Shown here in pieces: positions 35,537 to 43,715 of a DNA stretch of 64,000 nucleotides (positions are counted from its first letter, which is position 1; each line of letters opens with the position of its first letter). The notes below the pieces were generated by a model. The model was not told the DNA's origin and made no database searches. It was given only the letters and a program-made list of their open reading frames with translations. The position numbers and the translations under genes are program-made. The stretch lies in the NCBI GenBank assembly GCA_047975195.1, contig JBKEDB010000014.1, positions 1 through 64,000 of the forward strand, written 5' to 3'. This DNA comes from Cumulibacter sp047975195. GTDB lineage: Bacteria; Actinomycetota; Actinomycetes; Mycobacteriales; Antricoccaceae.

Positions 35537-35573
35537 CCCGCCCTCAGAGTCGTTCATCGTCTTCGAGGGCGGG
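35537..35573. terminator. Hairpin downstream of the sigma fusion gene
   Basis: CCCGCCCTC at 35537-35545 pairs with GAGGGCGGG at 35565-35573, a perfect 9-bp GC-rich stem with a 19-nt loop. It lies 166 bp after the sigma fusion stop and 74 bp before the SOS box, so it may insulate the SOS operon from upstream transcription. Confidence 0.5.
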
Positions 35574-35646
35574 TATCGTCGTACAGCGCATACCAGCCGC
35601 GCAGAACGTGAGCAGTCGATCACTTTCAAGGCACCTCTTGCCTGCT

Positions 35647-35662
35647 TCGAACATTTGTTCGA
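35647..35662. promoter_or_regulatory. SOS box (LexA operator) of imuA'-imuB
   Basis: TCGAACATTTGTTCGA matches the actinobacterial LexA consensus TCGAAC-N4-GTTCGA with no mismatch in the arms. It ends 10 bp before the GTG start of imuA', so LexA would cover the promoter, and the transcript leader is very short. Confidence 0.92.
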
Positions 35663-35672
35663 TCATTAAAGC

Positions 35673-36392
35673 GTGGCTGGTACCTCTCTCGCAACTGCGC
35701 TCGCCGATCTTCCGATCACGCGCGCGTCCGCGCTGACCACCGGGGCACAAAGCCAGCCACTCACACGCGGTTCCGAGGTCGAAGCCCGCTACCAGCGAAC
35801 TCTCGACGGACTCGCGCCTCTCCTCGGCCCAGGCCTGCGCCGAGGCGCGAGTTACCTCGTCGAAGGCTCCACCTCGTTGTGCCTGGCGCTCGCCGCCGGC
35901 GTCAGCCAAGGCGGGTCGTGGTGCGCCGCCGTGGGCATGCCACAGCTCGGACTGCAGGCAGCAGCCGGGCTAGGAGTCAACCTCGAGCGATTCGCGGTGG
36001 TTCCCGATCCCGGCAGTCACTGGCTGGAGGTAACCGCGACCCTGGCCGACGCCGTCGATCTCATCCTGCTTACCCCGCCGACCCGAGCCACCGACAGCGA
36101 CGTACGCCGGCTCGCCGCTCGACTACGCCAGCGCAGCTGCACCTTGGTCGTGCACGCCAACACCTGGAGCGGCATCGAGGCACGGCTCACCGTCACCGAC
36201 AGCCAATGGCAGGGCGCCTCCGGCGACGGGCGCGGTTACTTGAATGCACGACATGCGCGCGTCACCGTGAGCGGCAAGGGCGCCCCGGCCTCCGAGCGAC
36301 TCTGGCTTCCCGCACCAGACGGCGGCGTACGGCGCTATATCCCTTCGTCAGAATCCGGTCGCCGGGGCAGCCAACTACAGGCGGTCCGATGA
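35673..36392 (+). CDS. imuA': ImuA' (RecA-like mutasome protein)
   Basis: The product is 239 aa from a GTG at 35673. It is the RecA-like accessory protein of the ImuA'-ImuB-DnaE2 mutasome, which copies past DNA lesions with errors. The core GLRRGASYLVEGSTSLCLALAAG corresponds to the RecA P-loop region but lacks a standard Walker A GKT, as usual for ImuA'. DLILLTPPTRATDSDVRRLAARLRQRSC follows. The SOS box directly upstream and overlap with imuB (ATGA) fix the assignment. Confidence 0.9.
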   Translation: MAGTSLATALADLPITRASALTTGAQSQPLTRGSEVEARYQRTLDGLAPLLGPGLRRGASYLVEGSTSLCLALAAGVSQGGSWCAAVGMPQLGLQAAAGLGVNLERFAVVPDPGSHWLEVTATLADAVDLILLTPPTRATDSDVRRLAARLRQRSCTLVVHANTWSGIEARLTVTDSQWQGASGDGRGYLNARHARVTVSGKGAPASERLWLPAPDGGVRRYIPSSESGRRGSQLQAVR

Positions 36393-37981
36393 GTGAACTC
36401 ACACTGTTCGACGACACCTTTGTCGACGATGAGCCACCGCTTCGGGTGTTGGCAATGTGGTACCCCGATTGGCCAGTTCTCTCTGCTTTTCCCGATATAG
36501 CAGACGATGAGCCACTGGCTGTGTTTAGCGACGGCATCGTTCTCGCGTGTTCACCGCGCGCCCGCGCAGACGGCGTACGGCGCGGGATGCGCCGCCGGGA
36601 GGCGCAATCCCGCGTTCCCTCGCTGCGCTGGACGACATATAGCTCCGACAACGACGCACACGCATTCGAACCGCTGCTTCGCGCGGTTGAGAATATCTCC
36701 CCCGGCGTCGAATTGGTCCGTCCCGGATTGTGCGTGACCGGCGCGCGCGGTCCCACGCGTTACTTCGGCGGCGAAGAGCCACTCATCGACGCACTCGGCG
36801 AATACCTGGAAAGCATCGGCTTTCCCGGTGCTCAGTTCGGGATCGCCGACGGGGCATTCGCTGCGATACAGGCCGCCCACGACGATCTCGTCGTACCTGT
36901 CGGCGGCTCACCTTCATTCCTGGCCACGCTGCCCGTAGACGTCCTCGACGACCGCGAACTGACCGACCTACTCCGCAGGCTCGGCATCCACACGTTGGGG
37001 GATTTCGCCGCGCTGCCGGCGAACCAGATATCGGCGCGGTTCGGGACATCCGGTGTCGCCGCCCACCGGCTCGCTGCCGGCAGAGAACGTCGCCACCTCG
37101 CCGCACGTACACCACCGCCAGATCTCACCCTCGCCATCGACCTGGATCCGCCACTGGACAACGTCGAGACGGTCGCGTTCACCAGCAGGCAGCATGCTGA
37201 CCGATTCGTCGCACGCCTGGCCCGGCGAGATCTGGTGTGCACCGTCCTGGACATACGACTCGTCGACGAACGGGGCGCTACATCGCGCCGCACATGGCGA
37301 CATCCCGGGTGGTTCGCCGCGGCGGACGTCGTGGATCGAGTGCGCTGGCAGGTACAGGCCGCGACGCCGGCGGACAGTTCTGTGCGATTAGGCATCAACA
37401 GCGGAGGCGCTTTATTGGGCGCCCTCTCTCAGATCGTCCTGACGCCACGCGAAGTCGACCGTGTTGGTGAGCACGCCGAGGGGCTTTACGATCAGCGCCG
37501 CGACGACGACCGAGTGCACCACGCCTTCACTCGAGTGCAGAGCATGCTCGACCACACAGCGATCCTCACCCCGACCCGCAGCGGCGGACGATCTCCGCGC
37601 GAGTTCTGCTCGCTTACCCCTTGGGGCGAACGACATACGCAGCAGCACGACCCACTGGCCCCTTGGCCCGGACGCCTCCCCGACCCGGCGCCTTCGCGAT
37701 TGCCCTCACCACCGGAGTCAGTGATCGTCACCGACGCCGATGGCGCCGTCGTGGACGTCGATAATCGCGGATTTCTCACTGCGCGACCCACCTGGGTACG
37801 GTTTCGCACCCGCGCGGCTGAGCACATCACCTCGTGGGCCGGGCCGTGGCATAGCGATGAACGCTGGTGGGACCTTGCCGCCGGGCTCCAACTCAGCAGA
37901 ATCCAAGCGGTGACGCCGAGCGCGGCCTATCTATTGGTGCGCTCCAGCACAGGGTGGTGGCTAGAAGGCATCTATGACTGA
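36389..37981 (+). CDS. imuB: ImuB, catalytically inactive Y-family polymerase homolog
   Basis: The product is 530 aa from the ATG at 36389 overlapping the imuA' stop. A Y-family fold is recognisable (VLAMWYPDWPVLSAF, ACSPRARADGVRRGMRRREAQSR, GIADGAFAAIQAA, LLRRLGIHTLGDFAALPANQISARFG), but the catalytic acidic residues are replaced, as in other ImuB proteins. ImuB links the beta clamp to DnaE2. The internal QLPLWG-type clamp motif of mycobacterial ImuB aligns with HAEGLYD and looks lost, whereas the N-terminus has ELTLF. The C-terminal part (WWDLAAGLQLSRIQAV, STGWWLEGIYD) is the usual ImuB tail. Confidence 0.92.
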   Translation: MSELTLFDDTFVDDEPPLRVLAMWYPDWPVLSAFPDIADDEPLAVFSDGIVLACSPRARADGVRRGMRRREAQSRVPSLRWTTYSSDNDAHAFEPLLRAVENISPGVELVRPGLCVTGARGPTRYFGGEEPLIDALGEYLESIGFPGAQFGIADGAFAAIQAAHDDLVVPVGGSPSFLATLPVDVLDDRELTDLLRRLGIHTLGDFAALPANQISARFGTSGVAAHRLAAGRERRHLAARTPPPDLTLAIDLDPPLDNVETVAFTSRQHADRFVARLARRDLVCTVLDIRLVDERGATSRRTWRHPGWFAAADVVDRVRWQVQAATPADSSVRLGINSGGALLGALSQIVLTPREVDRVGEHAEGLYDQRRDDDRVHHAFTRVQSMLDHTAILTPTRSGGRSPREFCSLTPWGERHTQQHDPLAPWPGRLPDPAPSRLPSPPESVIVTDADGAVVDVDNRGFLTARPTWVRFRTRAAEHITSWAGPWHSDERWWDLAAGLQLSRIQAVTPSAAYLLVRSSTGWWLEGIYD

Positions 37982-38108
37982 ATATCCGATTCTACGACCA
38001 CTATCTCGTACGACCATCAGCCCAACTGGGTCGCTACGCCGAGCACAGACCACCGTGGACACATCCGCCCGCCCCACGAAAACGATCTCGCTACCCGTTG
38101 CTTTCTAT

Positions 38109-38124
38109 TCGAACATATGTTCGA
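38109..38124. promoter_or_regulatory. SOS box (LexA operator) upstream of DUF222-HNH gene
   Basis: TCGAACATATGTTCGA is a perfect 16-bp palindrome and a perfect match to the LexA consensus. The flanks TTCTAT and TAGAA extend the symmetry imperfectly. It lies 41 bp upstream of the GTG start of the DUF222 gene and 127 bp after the imuB stop. Confidence 0.93.
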
Positions 38125-38165
38125 TAGAATGAAACAATGCACATCTCTAGCGAGAGGAGGCCTAA

Positions 38166-39980
38166 GTGACAACGACCCACGATGAAACCGACCCGCTACG
38201 TTTCGTCCCCGCCAACGCGCGAGCGGCTGCCATCGCAACTCCAGAAAGAGCGCGTTGTCTGCACGTCGCCTCCGACCTCTCCACGCGCATCTCTGAGACT
38301 CTCGATCGTTTCGCCGAAGCCCTCGATGACCTGATCGCCCTCGGTGAGCGTGGCGAACTCCTCGCTCTTGATCCCGCCTGTCTGTTGAAGTTCGCAGCCG
38401 AGTTGGAAAGCCATCGCGCGCGCGGCATCCAGATCGACAACTACGTGTACCAGGCCGCCGATGACGACCCCGAACATTTCCGCACACACACCGGGGAACG
38501 CAGTATCGCCCGCGGCCTCGCTACTCACTTACATATCACCCTTGGTGAAGCATTCAGTCGTTCCCGCCGTGCGCGGGCACTACTACCGCGCATCGACCGC
38601 GACGGCCACGAACAGTCTGCGCAATTACCGATGCTGGCCGCCGCACTCTCGCGCGGCGAGGTGACCAGCGGCCAGCTCGACGAGATCGAGACCGCGATGC
38701 GCCGCATCAGCACCATCGCCGATCTCGACTCCTCGCTACGCGAACAAGCCGAACAGACCCTCGTGACGGACGCTGCCAAACTCAGCCCCAACGGTCTCCG
38801 CCAAACCGGTGAAGATCTCGATCGGGCCCTGCACCTCGAGGGCAACTGTCCTGACCCCAAGGTCACCGAGGAACGGCGTGCCTTAACCATCGGCGCACAG
38901 CGTCACGATGGAACGTATGCCATCACCGGTTACCTAACCGCGCCGGTAAAAGCGCAACTGGAGTCCGCCCTATCGCCATTGAGCGCACCAAGGCCTGCCG
39001 CCGACGGCACTCCGGACGAACGTACTGCTCCCCAACGACGACACGATGCTCTCGGCGATCTCTCGCAGCGCCTCCTCGATCTCGCCGGCGTCCCCGCCAA
39101 TGGCGGGACTGCTGCCACTGTGCATATCAACGTCAACCTGGACACGATCCGCGAGGCTCTCAACATCACCGATATACGGGGGAAGAACAACGCAGATAAC
39201 GACGGGGCTTTCAACGGCCTGAGTGATCTTGCACGTACGGTCGGAACTTCCAACGATGACGTGTCCGACGCACACCACGCCACCACGGGCCAGCGCAACC
39301 GACCGCAGTATGTCGGACGAATAGCCGGTGGTGACCGCATCACACTTGATGACTTCCTACACCTCGCCAATGAGGCCTTGCTCGTTCCAACGTGGATAAG
39401 CGACACGGCGGGAATCGTTGCTTATGGCCGCGCACGGCGGATCGCGACAGAGGGGCAAACTCACGCCCTCATCGCTCGTGACCATGGATGTTCTTATCCC
39501 ACCTGCGATGCCCCACCAGATTGGTCCCAACGCCATCATGTCGTCGAATGGTGGCGCGGTGGAGCAACCGATCTCAGAAATCTCACGTTGGTCTGCGGCC
39601 ATCATCATCGCAACTTCGAGGCCTCTGGGTGGTGCGTCGACATCATCGACGGACTTCCGTGGTGGACACCGCCGATACATATCGATCCAGATCGGGTACC
39701 GCGACTGAACCCCAGAATCCGAATACCCAGCCGACATGAGATAGAGAGGGTCGCGCGGCAGGCCGAAACTGCCCGAGCCAACGCACCCAACGCCCTATTC
39801 TCCCATGAGTGCGGCGATTGTGATGGCCTCGACCCCATCGACGATCTGATTCCGCTCCTGGCCGCACATATCGCCAACCCACACCAACGCGATAGGTTCC
39901 ATCAAGAACTCGCTGACCTCCTTGAGGTCCTCCTCGAAGAGGGAACAAACCTGCCCGACGGCACCGACGCCGTCGCATGA
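38166..39980 (+). CDS. DUF222 / HNH endonuclease (13E12-type repeat family)
   Basis: The product is 604 aa from a GTG with a strong GAGAGGAGG site. Residues about 20-340 are the helical DUF222 domain (GLATHLHITLGEAFSRSRRA, LAAALSRGEVTSGQLDEIETA). The HNH nuclease lies at about 441-490: CSYPTCDAPPDWSQRHHVVEW, then DLRNLTLVCGHHHRNFEASGW, with paired cysteines for zinc and HH/N/H residues. The C-terminal 110 residues are acidic and helical. Mycobacterial 13E12-family members also include LexA-regulated genes. An SOS box precedes it here. It sits between imuB and dnaE2, an unusual place. Confidence 0.9.
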   Translation: MTTTHDETDPLRFVPANARAAAIATPERARCLHVASDLSTRISETLDRFAEALDDLIALGERGELLALDPACLLKFAAELESHRARGIQIDNYVYQAADDDPEHFRTHTGERSIARGLATHLHITLGEAFSRSRRARALLPRIDRDGHEQSAQLPMLAAALSRGEVTSGQLDEIETAMRRISTIADLDSSLREQAEQTLVTDAAKLSPNGLRQTGEDLDRALHLEGNCPDPKVTEERRALTIGAQRHDGTYAITGYLTAPVKAQLESALSPLSAPRPAADGTPDERTAPQRRHDALGDLSQRLLDLAGVPANGGTAATVHINVNLDTIREALNITDIRGKNNADNDGAFNGLSDLARTVGTSNDDVSDAHHATTGQRNRPQYVGRIAGGDRITLDDFLHLANEALLVPTWISDTAGIVAYGRARRIATEGQTHALIARDHGCSYPTCDAPPDWSQRHHVVEWWRGGATDLRNLTLVCGHHHRNFEASGWCVDIIDGLPWWTPPIHIDPDRVPRLNPRIRIPSRHEIERVARQAETARANAPNALFSHECGDCDGLDPIDDLIPLLAAHIANPHQRDRFHQELADLLEVLLEEGTNLPDGTDAVA

Positions 39981-40003
39981 CCCACGAGCGCCGATCAGAC
40001 CAA

Positions 40004-40031
40004 CACTCACACTCACACTCACACTCACACA
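40004..40031 (+). repeat. CACTCA hexamer microsatellite
   Basis: Four full CACTCA units plus CACA occupy the short gap between the DUF222-HNH stop and the dnaE2 start. Nothing else is evident there apart from an AGGGAGG ribosome site before dnaE2. Confidence 0.85.
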
Positions 40032-40100
40032 GAGCGTGCTCGTTCGAGCTGTACCCGTTCACAGCGTGCTTATCAAACTGGCCTCAGGGAGGCGAACTGC

Positions 40101-43100
40101 ATGGGCTGGAATAACCCACCGGTCTCCTGGTCGGAGCTAGAGCGACGCCTCTCCGGGACGGAGCATGCCCACGGCCGTCCCGTCCCCGACGGCGGCGACT
40201 CCCCAGGATGGAGCAGGCACCGCCCGCCGTACGCACCTCCCTCGGAAGGGCCGCAACGGCCGACCGGGCCCGTCGTGCCGTACGCCGAACTGCACTGTCA
40301 CTCGAACTATTCCTTTCTCGACGGCGCAAGCCATCCCGAAGAGCTCGTCGAAGAGGCCGTCCGCCTCGGGCTCACCGGCCTGGCTGTGACCGACCATGAC
40401 GGGTTGCAAGGAATCGTGCGTATGTCCGACGCGGCACAGGAGTACGACCTGCCTACCGTCTTCGGCGCCGAACTTTCCCTGGAGTTATCCGGTCCACAAA
40501 ACGGCATCCCAGATCCCGAAGGGCCCCATCTGCTCGTTCTGGCTCGCGGCGTCGAGGGCTACCACCGTCTCGCTGGCGCGATCACCGATGCGCAACTCCT
40601 CGGCGCTGAGAAAGGAAAACCCCGCTATACGTTAGAAGCACTTGCCGAGCGCGCCGCCGGCCACTGGGCGATACTCACCGGATGCCGAAAAGGTTTAATC
40701 CCTCGCGCCCTGGCCGGCACCCACGGCGAGCTGCTCGGCGCTGCCGGGGCTACCACCGGCAGCGAACGGTTCGCTGCCGCCCGCGCCGAACTCGACCGGC
40801 TCCAGTCGTTATTCGGCGCCGACAATATCGTCGGTGAACTGTTCACGCACGGGCATCCGCTTGACGACGAACGCAACGACGCGATCTGGCAGCTCACTCA
40901 GAGCGCGGGTATACCGGCGATCGCGACCAACAACGTGCACTACGCAACACCGCAACGACGCCGCCTCGCGATGGCTGTCGCTGCTGTTCGCGCGCAGCGG
41001 AGTCTGCATGAACTCGATGGGTGGCTGCCGGTCACCGGTCAGGCACACTTACGCTCCGGCGCCGAAATGCAGCGACTGTTCGCGCCGTACGACCAGGTGG
41101 TGCAACGGGCTGCAGATCTCGCCGCAGAGCTCGCGTTCCCGTTGAAATCGGCGTCCCCGCAATTGCCGCACCTCAGCACCCCGGACGGATACGACCTCAT
41201 GGGGTGGTTACGCGAACTCACCTGGCGCGGAGCACACGAGAGGTACGGCCCCCCGGAGAGTCCGAACCATCCCGACGCCTACCCAAGGCTGGCGCAAGAA
41301 CTCGACGTTATCGAGAGCAAGGACTTTCCGGGCTATTTCCTGATCGTGCACGACATTGTCCAGTTCGCGAAGAAGAACGGGATTCTCTGCCAAGGTCGCG
41401 GTTCGGCCGCGAACTCCGCGGTCTGCTACGCCCTCGGCATCACCGGCGTGGATTCGGTGCTGTACAAGTTGCCATTCGAACGCTTCCTCTCCGCGGTCCG
41501 CAACGAAGAACCCGATATCGACATCGACATCGATGCGCGGCGCCGCGAAGAAGTCATCCAGTACGTTTACGCCACGTACGGGCGCCGCAACGCCGCCCAG
41601 GTCGCGAACGTCATCACGTATCGCCCGCGTTCCGCAGTCCGCGATATGGCCAAGGCGCTCGGTTATAGCGTCGGTCAGCAGGACGCCTTCGCCAAACGCA
41701 TCGACGGCTGGCACGCCGTACGGGCCGAGGAGAACGCGCGATCGGCTGACGACAACGATCCAGACCATATTCCCACCGATGTACTTGAACTCGCGAACGA
41801 GCTGCTGAAGTTTCCGCGTCACCTGGGAATCCACTCCGGTGGGATGGTGCTCACTCGCCAGCCTGTCGGCGATGTGTGTCCCATCGAGCATGCCCGCATG
41901 AAGGACCGCACCGTACTGCAGTGGGATAAGGACGACTGCGCCTCAATGAAGTTGGTGAAGTTCGACTTGCTCGGCCTCGGCATGCTCTCGGCGCTGCGGT
42001 ACTGCATGGACACGGTCGAAGAGTGTCTGGGTGAGCAATGGAGTCTGGCCACGATCCCGAAAGAGGAGAAAGGTGTCTACGACCAGGTCTGCCGCGCCGA
42101 CACGGTCGGACTGTTTCAGATCGAAAGCCGCGCTCAGATGGCAACCCTCCCCCGGCTACGCCCGCGATCCTTCTACGACCTGGTAATCGAGGTGGCGCTG
42201 ATCCGTCCTGGCCCCATCCAAGGCGGCGCGATCCACCCCTACATCCGCCGCCGTCGGAAGCTCGAAGAGGCGACCTATGAGCATCCTCGGCTCGAACCCG
42301 TCCTAGAACGCACCCTTGGCATCCCACTGTTCCAAGAGCAACTCATGCAGATCGCGATGGCAGTCGGCGAGTGCAGCGGCGCGGACGCCGACCTGCTCCG
42401 ACGCGCTATGGGCTCCAAACGCGGCGTGGAGAAGATCGAAAAACTACGCGCCAAGTTGTACGCCGGGATGGCCAGCAATGGGATCACCGGAGCACTCGCC
42501 GACAGCATCTACGACAAGATCGAAGCGTTTGCGAACTTCGGATTCGCCGAAAGCCACTCCATCTCATTCGCGCACCTGGTGTACACGAGCGCGTGGCTGC
42601 GACTGCACTACCCCGGCGCTTTTCTCTGCGCACTATTGAAAGCGCAGCCGATGGGCTTCTATTCACCGCAAAGTCTCGTTGCCGATGCCAGAAGGCATGG
42701 TGTCGAGGTACGCCGTCCCGACATTCAGCTTTCCGGCACGCATGCCGACCTCGAAGCGCTCGTAGCGTACCCAGGTCCAACGGGAGATCCTTGCTGTATC
42801 AGCGATCCGGAGATTACCGAGGGATCTCTCGATTGGGAGCCGGACGGCGAGTTCGACAGTGATGTACACCGACGCGACGGGCATTACGCCGTACGACTCG
42901 GGTTATCCTCGGTCCGCGGAATTGGCGATAGCGTGGCCGATCGGATAGTCGCTGCCCGCGGCGACGGACAGTTCACCGATATGGCGGATGTCGCCCGTCG
43001 GACCGGGCTCACCAGTACTCAGCTGGAGGCTCTGGCCAGCGCCGGCGCATTCGAATCCTTCGACCTTGAGCGTCGTCAAGCCCTCTGGGAAGCCGGTCCG

Positions 43101-43610
43101 GCTTCGCGCGAGCACACCTCGAAACTGCCTGGATCCGGATCGCCACTTGCCGCCCCCGACTTACCATCGATGGACGCCGCCGAACTAAGCATGTCTGATC
43201 TGTGGGCGACCGGTATCACCCCTGACAGTCATCCGATGACGAGCCTTCGCGACGAACTCACCGCACGAGGAGTGCTCGCCGCCGCCGACCTGAGGCGCAC
43301 CACCAACGGAACCCGGATCCGGGTCGCTGGGGTCATCACCCATCGGCAACGCCCGGCAACGGCTTCTGGGGTGACCTTCATGAACCTCGAGGACGAGACC
43401 GGCATGGTCAACGTGGTGATCGCGGTTCCGGTATGGAACAAGTACCTGCGCGTAGCGCGCGACTCCTCAGCTTTGGTGATCCGCGGTGTGGTGGAGACGA
43501 ACGACGGGGCGATCAACCTCGTCGCCGAAACCTTAGAGCGGTTATCGATCAACTGCTCTGGAATCGCGCCAACACGCGCCCTCCCACGGATGTCCCGCGA
43601 CTTCCGTTGA
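40101..43610 (+). CDS. dnaE2: Error-prone DNA polymerase DnaE2
   Basis: The product is 1169 aa, a C-family polymerase without epsilon-dependent proofreading that carries out lesion bypass in the ImuA'-ImuB-DnaE2 mutasome. It has the PHP domain (YAELHCHSNYSFLDGASHPE, VTDHDGLQG), the palm with catalytic aspartates in PDIDIDIDARR (about 471-481), GSAANSAVCYALGITG, the fingers region (KLRAKLYAGM, FGFAESHSISFAHLVY), HhH repeats, and a C-terminal OB fold (IRVAGVITHRQRP). The linked imuA'B genes support DnaE2 rather than replicative DnaE1. No SOS box lies in the 120 bp upstream, so induction probably comes from the operator at 38109. Confidence 0.95.
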   Translation: MGWNNPPVSWSELERRLSGTEHAHGRPVPDGGDSPGWSRHRPPYAPPSEGPQRPTGPVVPYAELHCHSNYSFLDGASHPEELVEEAVRLGLTGLAVTDHDGLQGIVRMSDAAQEYDLPTVFGAELSLELSGPQNGIPDPEGPHLLVLARGVEGYHRLAGAITDAQLLGAEKGKPRYTLEALAERAAGHWAILTGCRKGLIPRALAGTHGELLGAAGATTGSERFAAARAELDRLQSLFGADNIVGELFTHGHPLDDERNDAIWQLTQSAGIPAIATNNVHYATPQRRRLAMAVAAVRAQRSLHELDGWLPVTGQAHLRSGAEMQRLFAPYDQVVQRAADLAAELAFPLKSASPQLPHLSTPDGYDLMGWLRELTWRGAHERYGPPESPNHPDAYPRLAQELDVIESKDFPGYFLIVHDIVQFAKKNGILCQGRGSAANSAVCYALGITGVDSVLYKLPFERFLSAVRNEEPDIDIDIDARRREEVIQYVYATYGRRNAAQVANVITYRPRSAVRDMAKALGYSVGQQDAFAKRIDGWHAVRAEENARSADDNDPDHIPTDVLELANELLKFPRHLGIHSGGMVLTRQPVGDVCPIEHARMKDRTVLQWDKDDCASMKLVKFDLLGLGMLSALRYCMDTVEECLGEQWSLATIPKEEKGVYDQVCRADTVGLFQIESRAQMATLPRLRPRSFYDLVIEVALIRPGPIQGGAIHPYIRRRRKLEEATYEHPRLEPVLERTLGIPLFQEQLMQIAMAVGECSGADADLLRRAMGSKRGVEKIEKLRAKLYAGMASNGITGALADSIYDKIEAFANFGFAESHSISFAHLVYTSAWLRLHYPGAFLCALLKAQPMGFYSPQSLVADARRHGVEVRRPDIQLSGTHADLEALVAYPGPTGDPCCISDPEITEGSLDWEPDGEFDSDVHRRDGHYAVRLGLSSVRGIGDSVADRIVAARGDGQFTDMADVARRTGLTSTQLEALASAGAFESFDLERRQALWEAGPASREHTSKLPGSGSPLAAPDLPSMDAAELSMSDLWATGITPDSHPMTSLRDELTARGVLAAADLRRTTNGTRIRVAGVITHRQRPATASGVTFMNLEDETGMVNVVIAVPVWNKYLRVARDSSALVIRGVVETNDGAINLVAETLERLSINCSGIAPTRALPRMSRDFR

Positions 43611-43640
43611 GAATGCCGACGATGCCCGGCGGGGAGTACT

Positions 43641-43652
43641 TAACGAGCGTTA
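43641..43652. promoter_or_regulatory. Short palindrome upstream of the first binding-protein gene
   Basis: TAACG-AG-CGTTA is a perfect 5-bp inverted repeat, 63 bp upstream of the binding-protein start, near a TTAGGTAAAGT stretch that could include a promoter element. A TetR regulator is encoded in the same island, but there is no second copy near its own gene to support a link. Confidence 0.25.
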
Positions 43653-43715
43653 GGTAAAGTCGCGAGAGTTTCGCGAGGCCGCCCTTGATCCGACGGCTTC
43701 CCCGAAGGAGGAGAA

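Larger units (their letters stand above)
35371..35672. other. 302-bp intergenic region upstream of imuA'
   Basis: No gene is seen. It holds a tandem 15-bp repeat (35507-35536), a 9-bp-stem hairpin (35537-35573) and the SOS box (35647-35662), each listed separately. An open frame on the minus strand here runs into imuA' antisense and looks spurious. Confidence 0.6.

Noticed and set aside
35544..35909. Minus-strand open frame over the SOS box and imuA' start
   Set aside because: It overlaps imuA' antisense, covers the LexA operator, and has no family resemblance.
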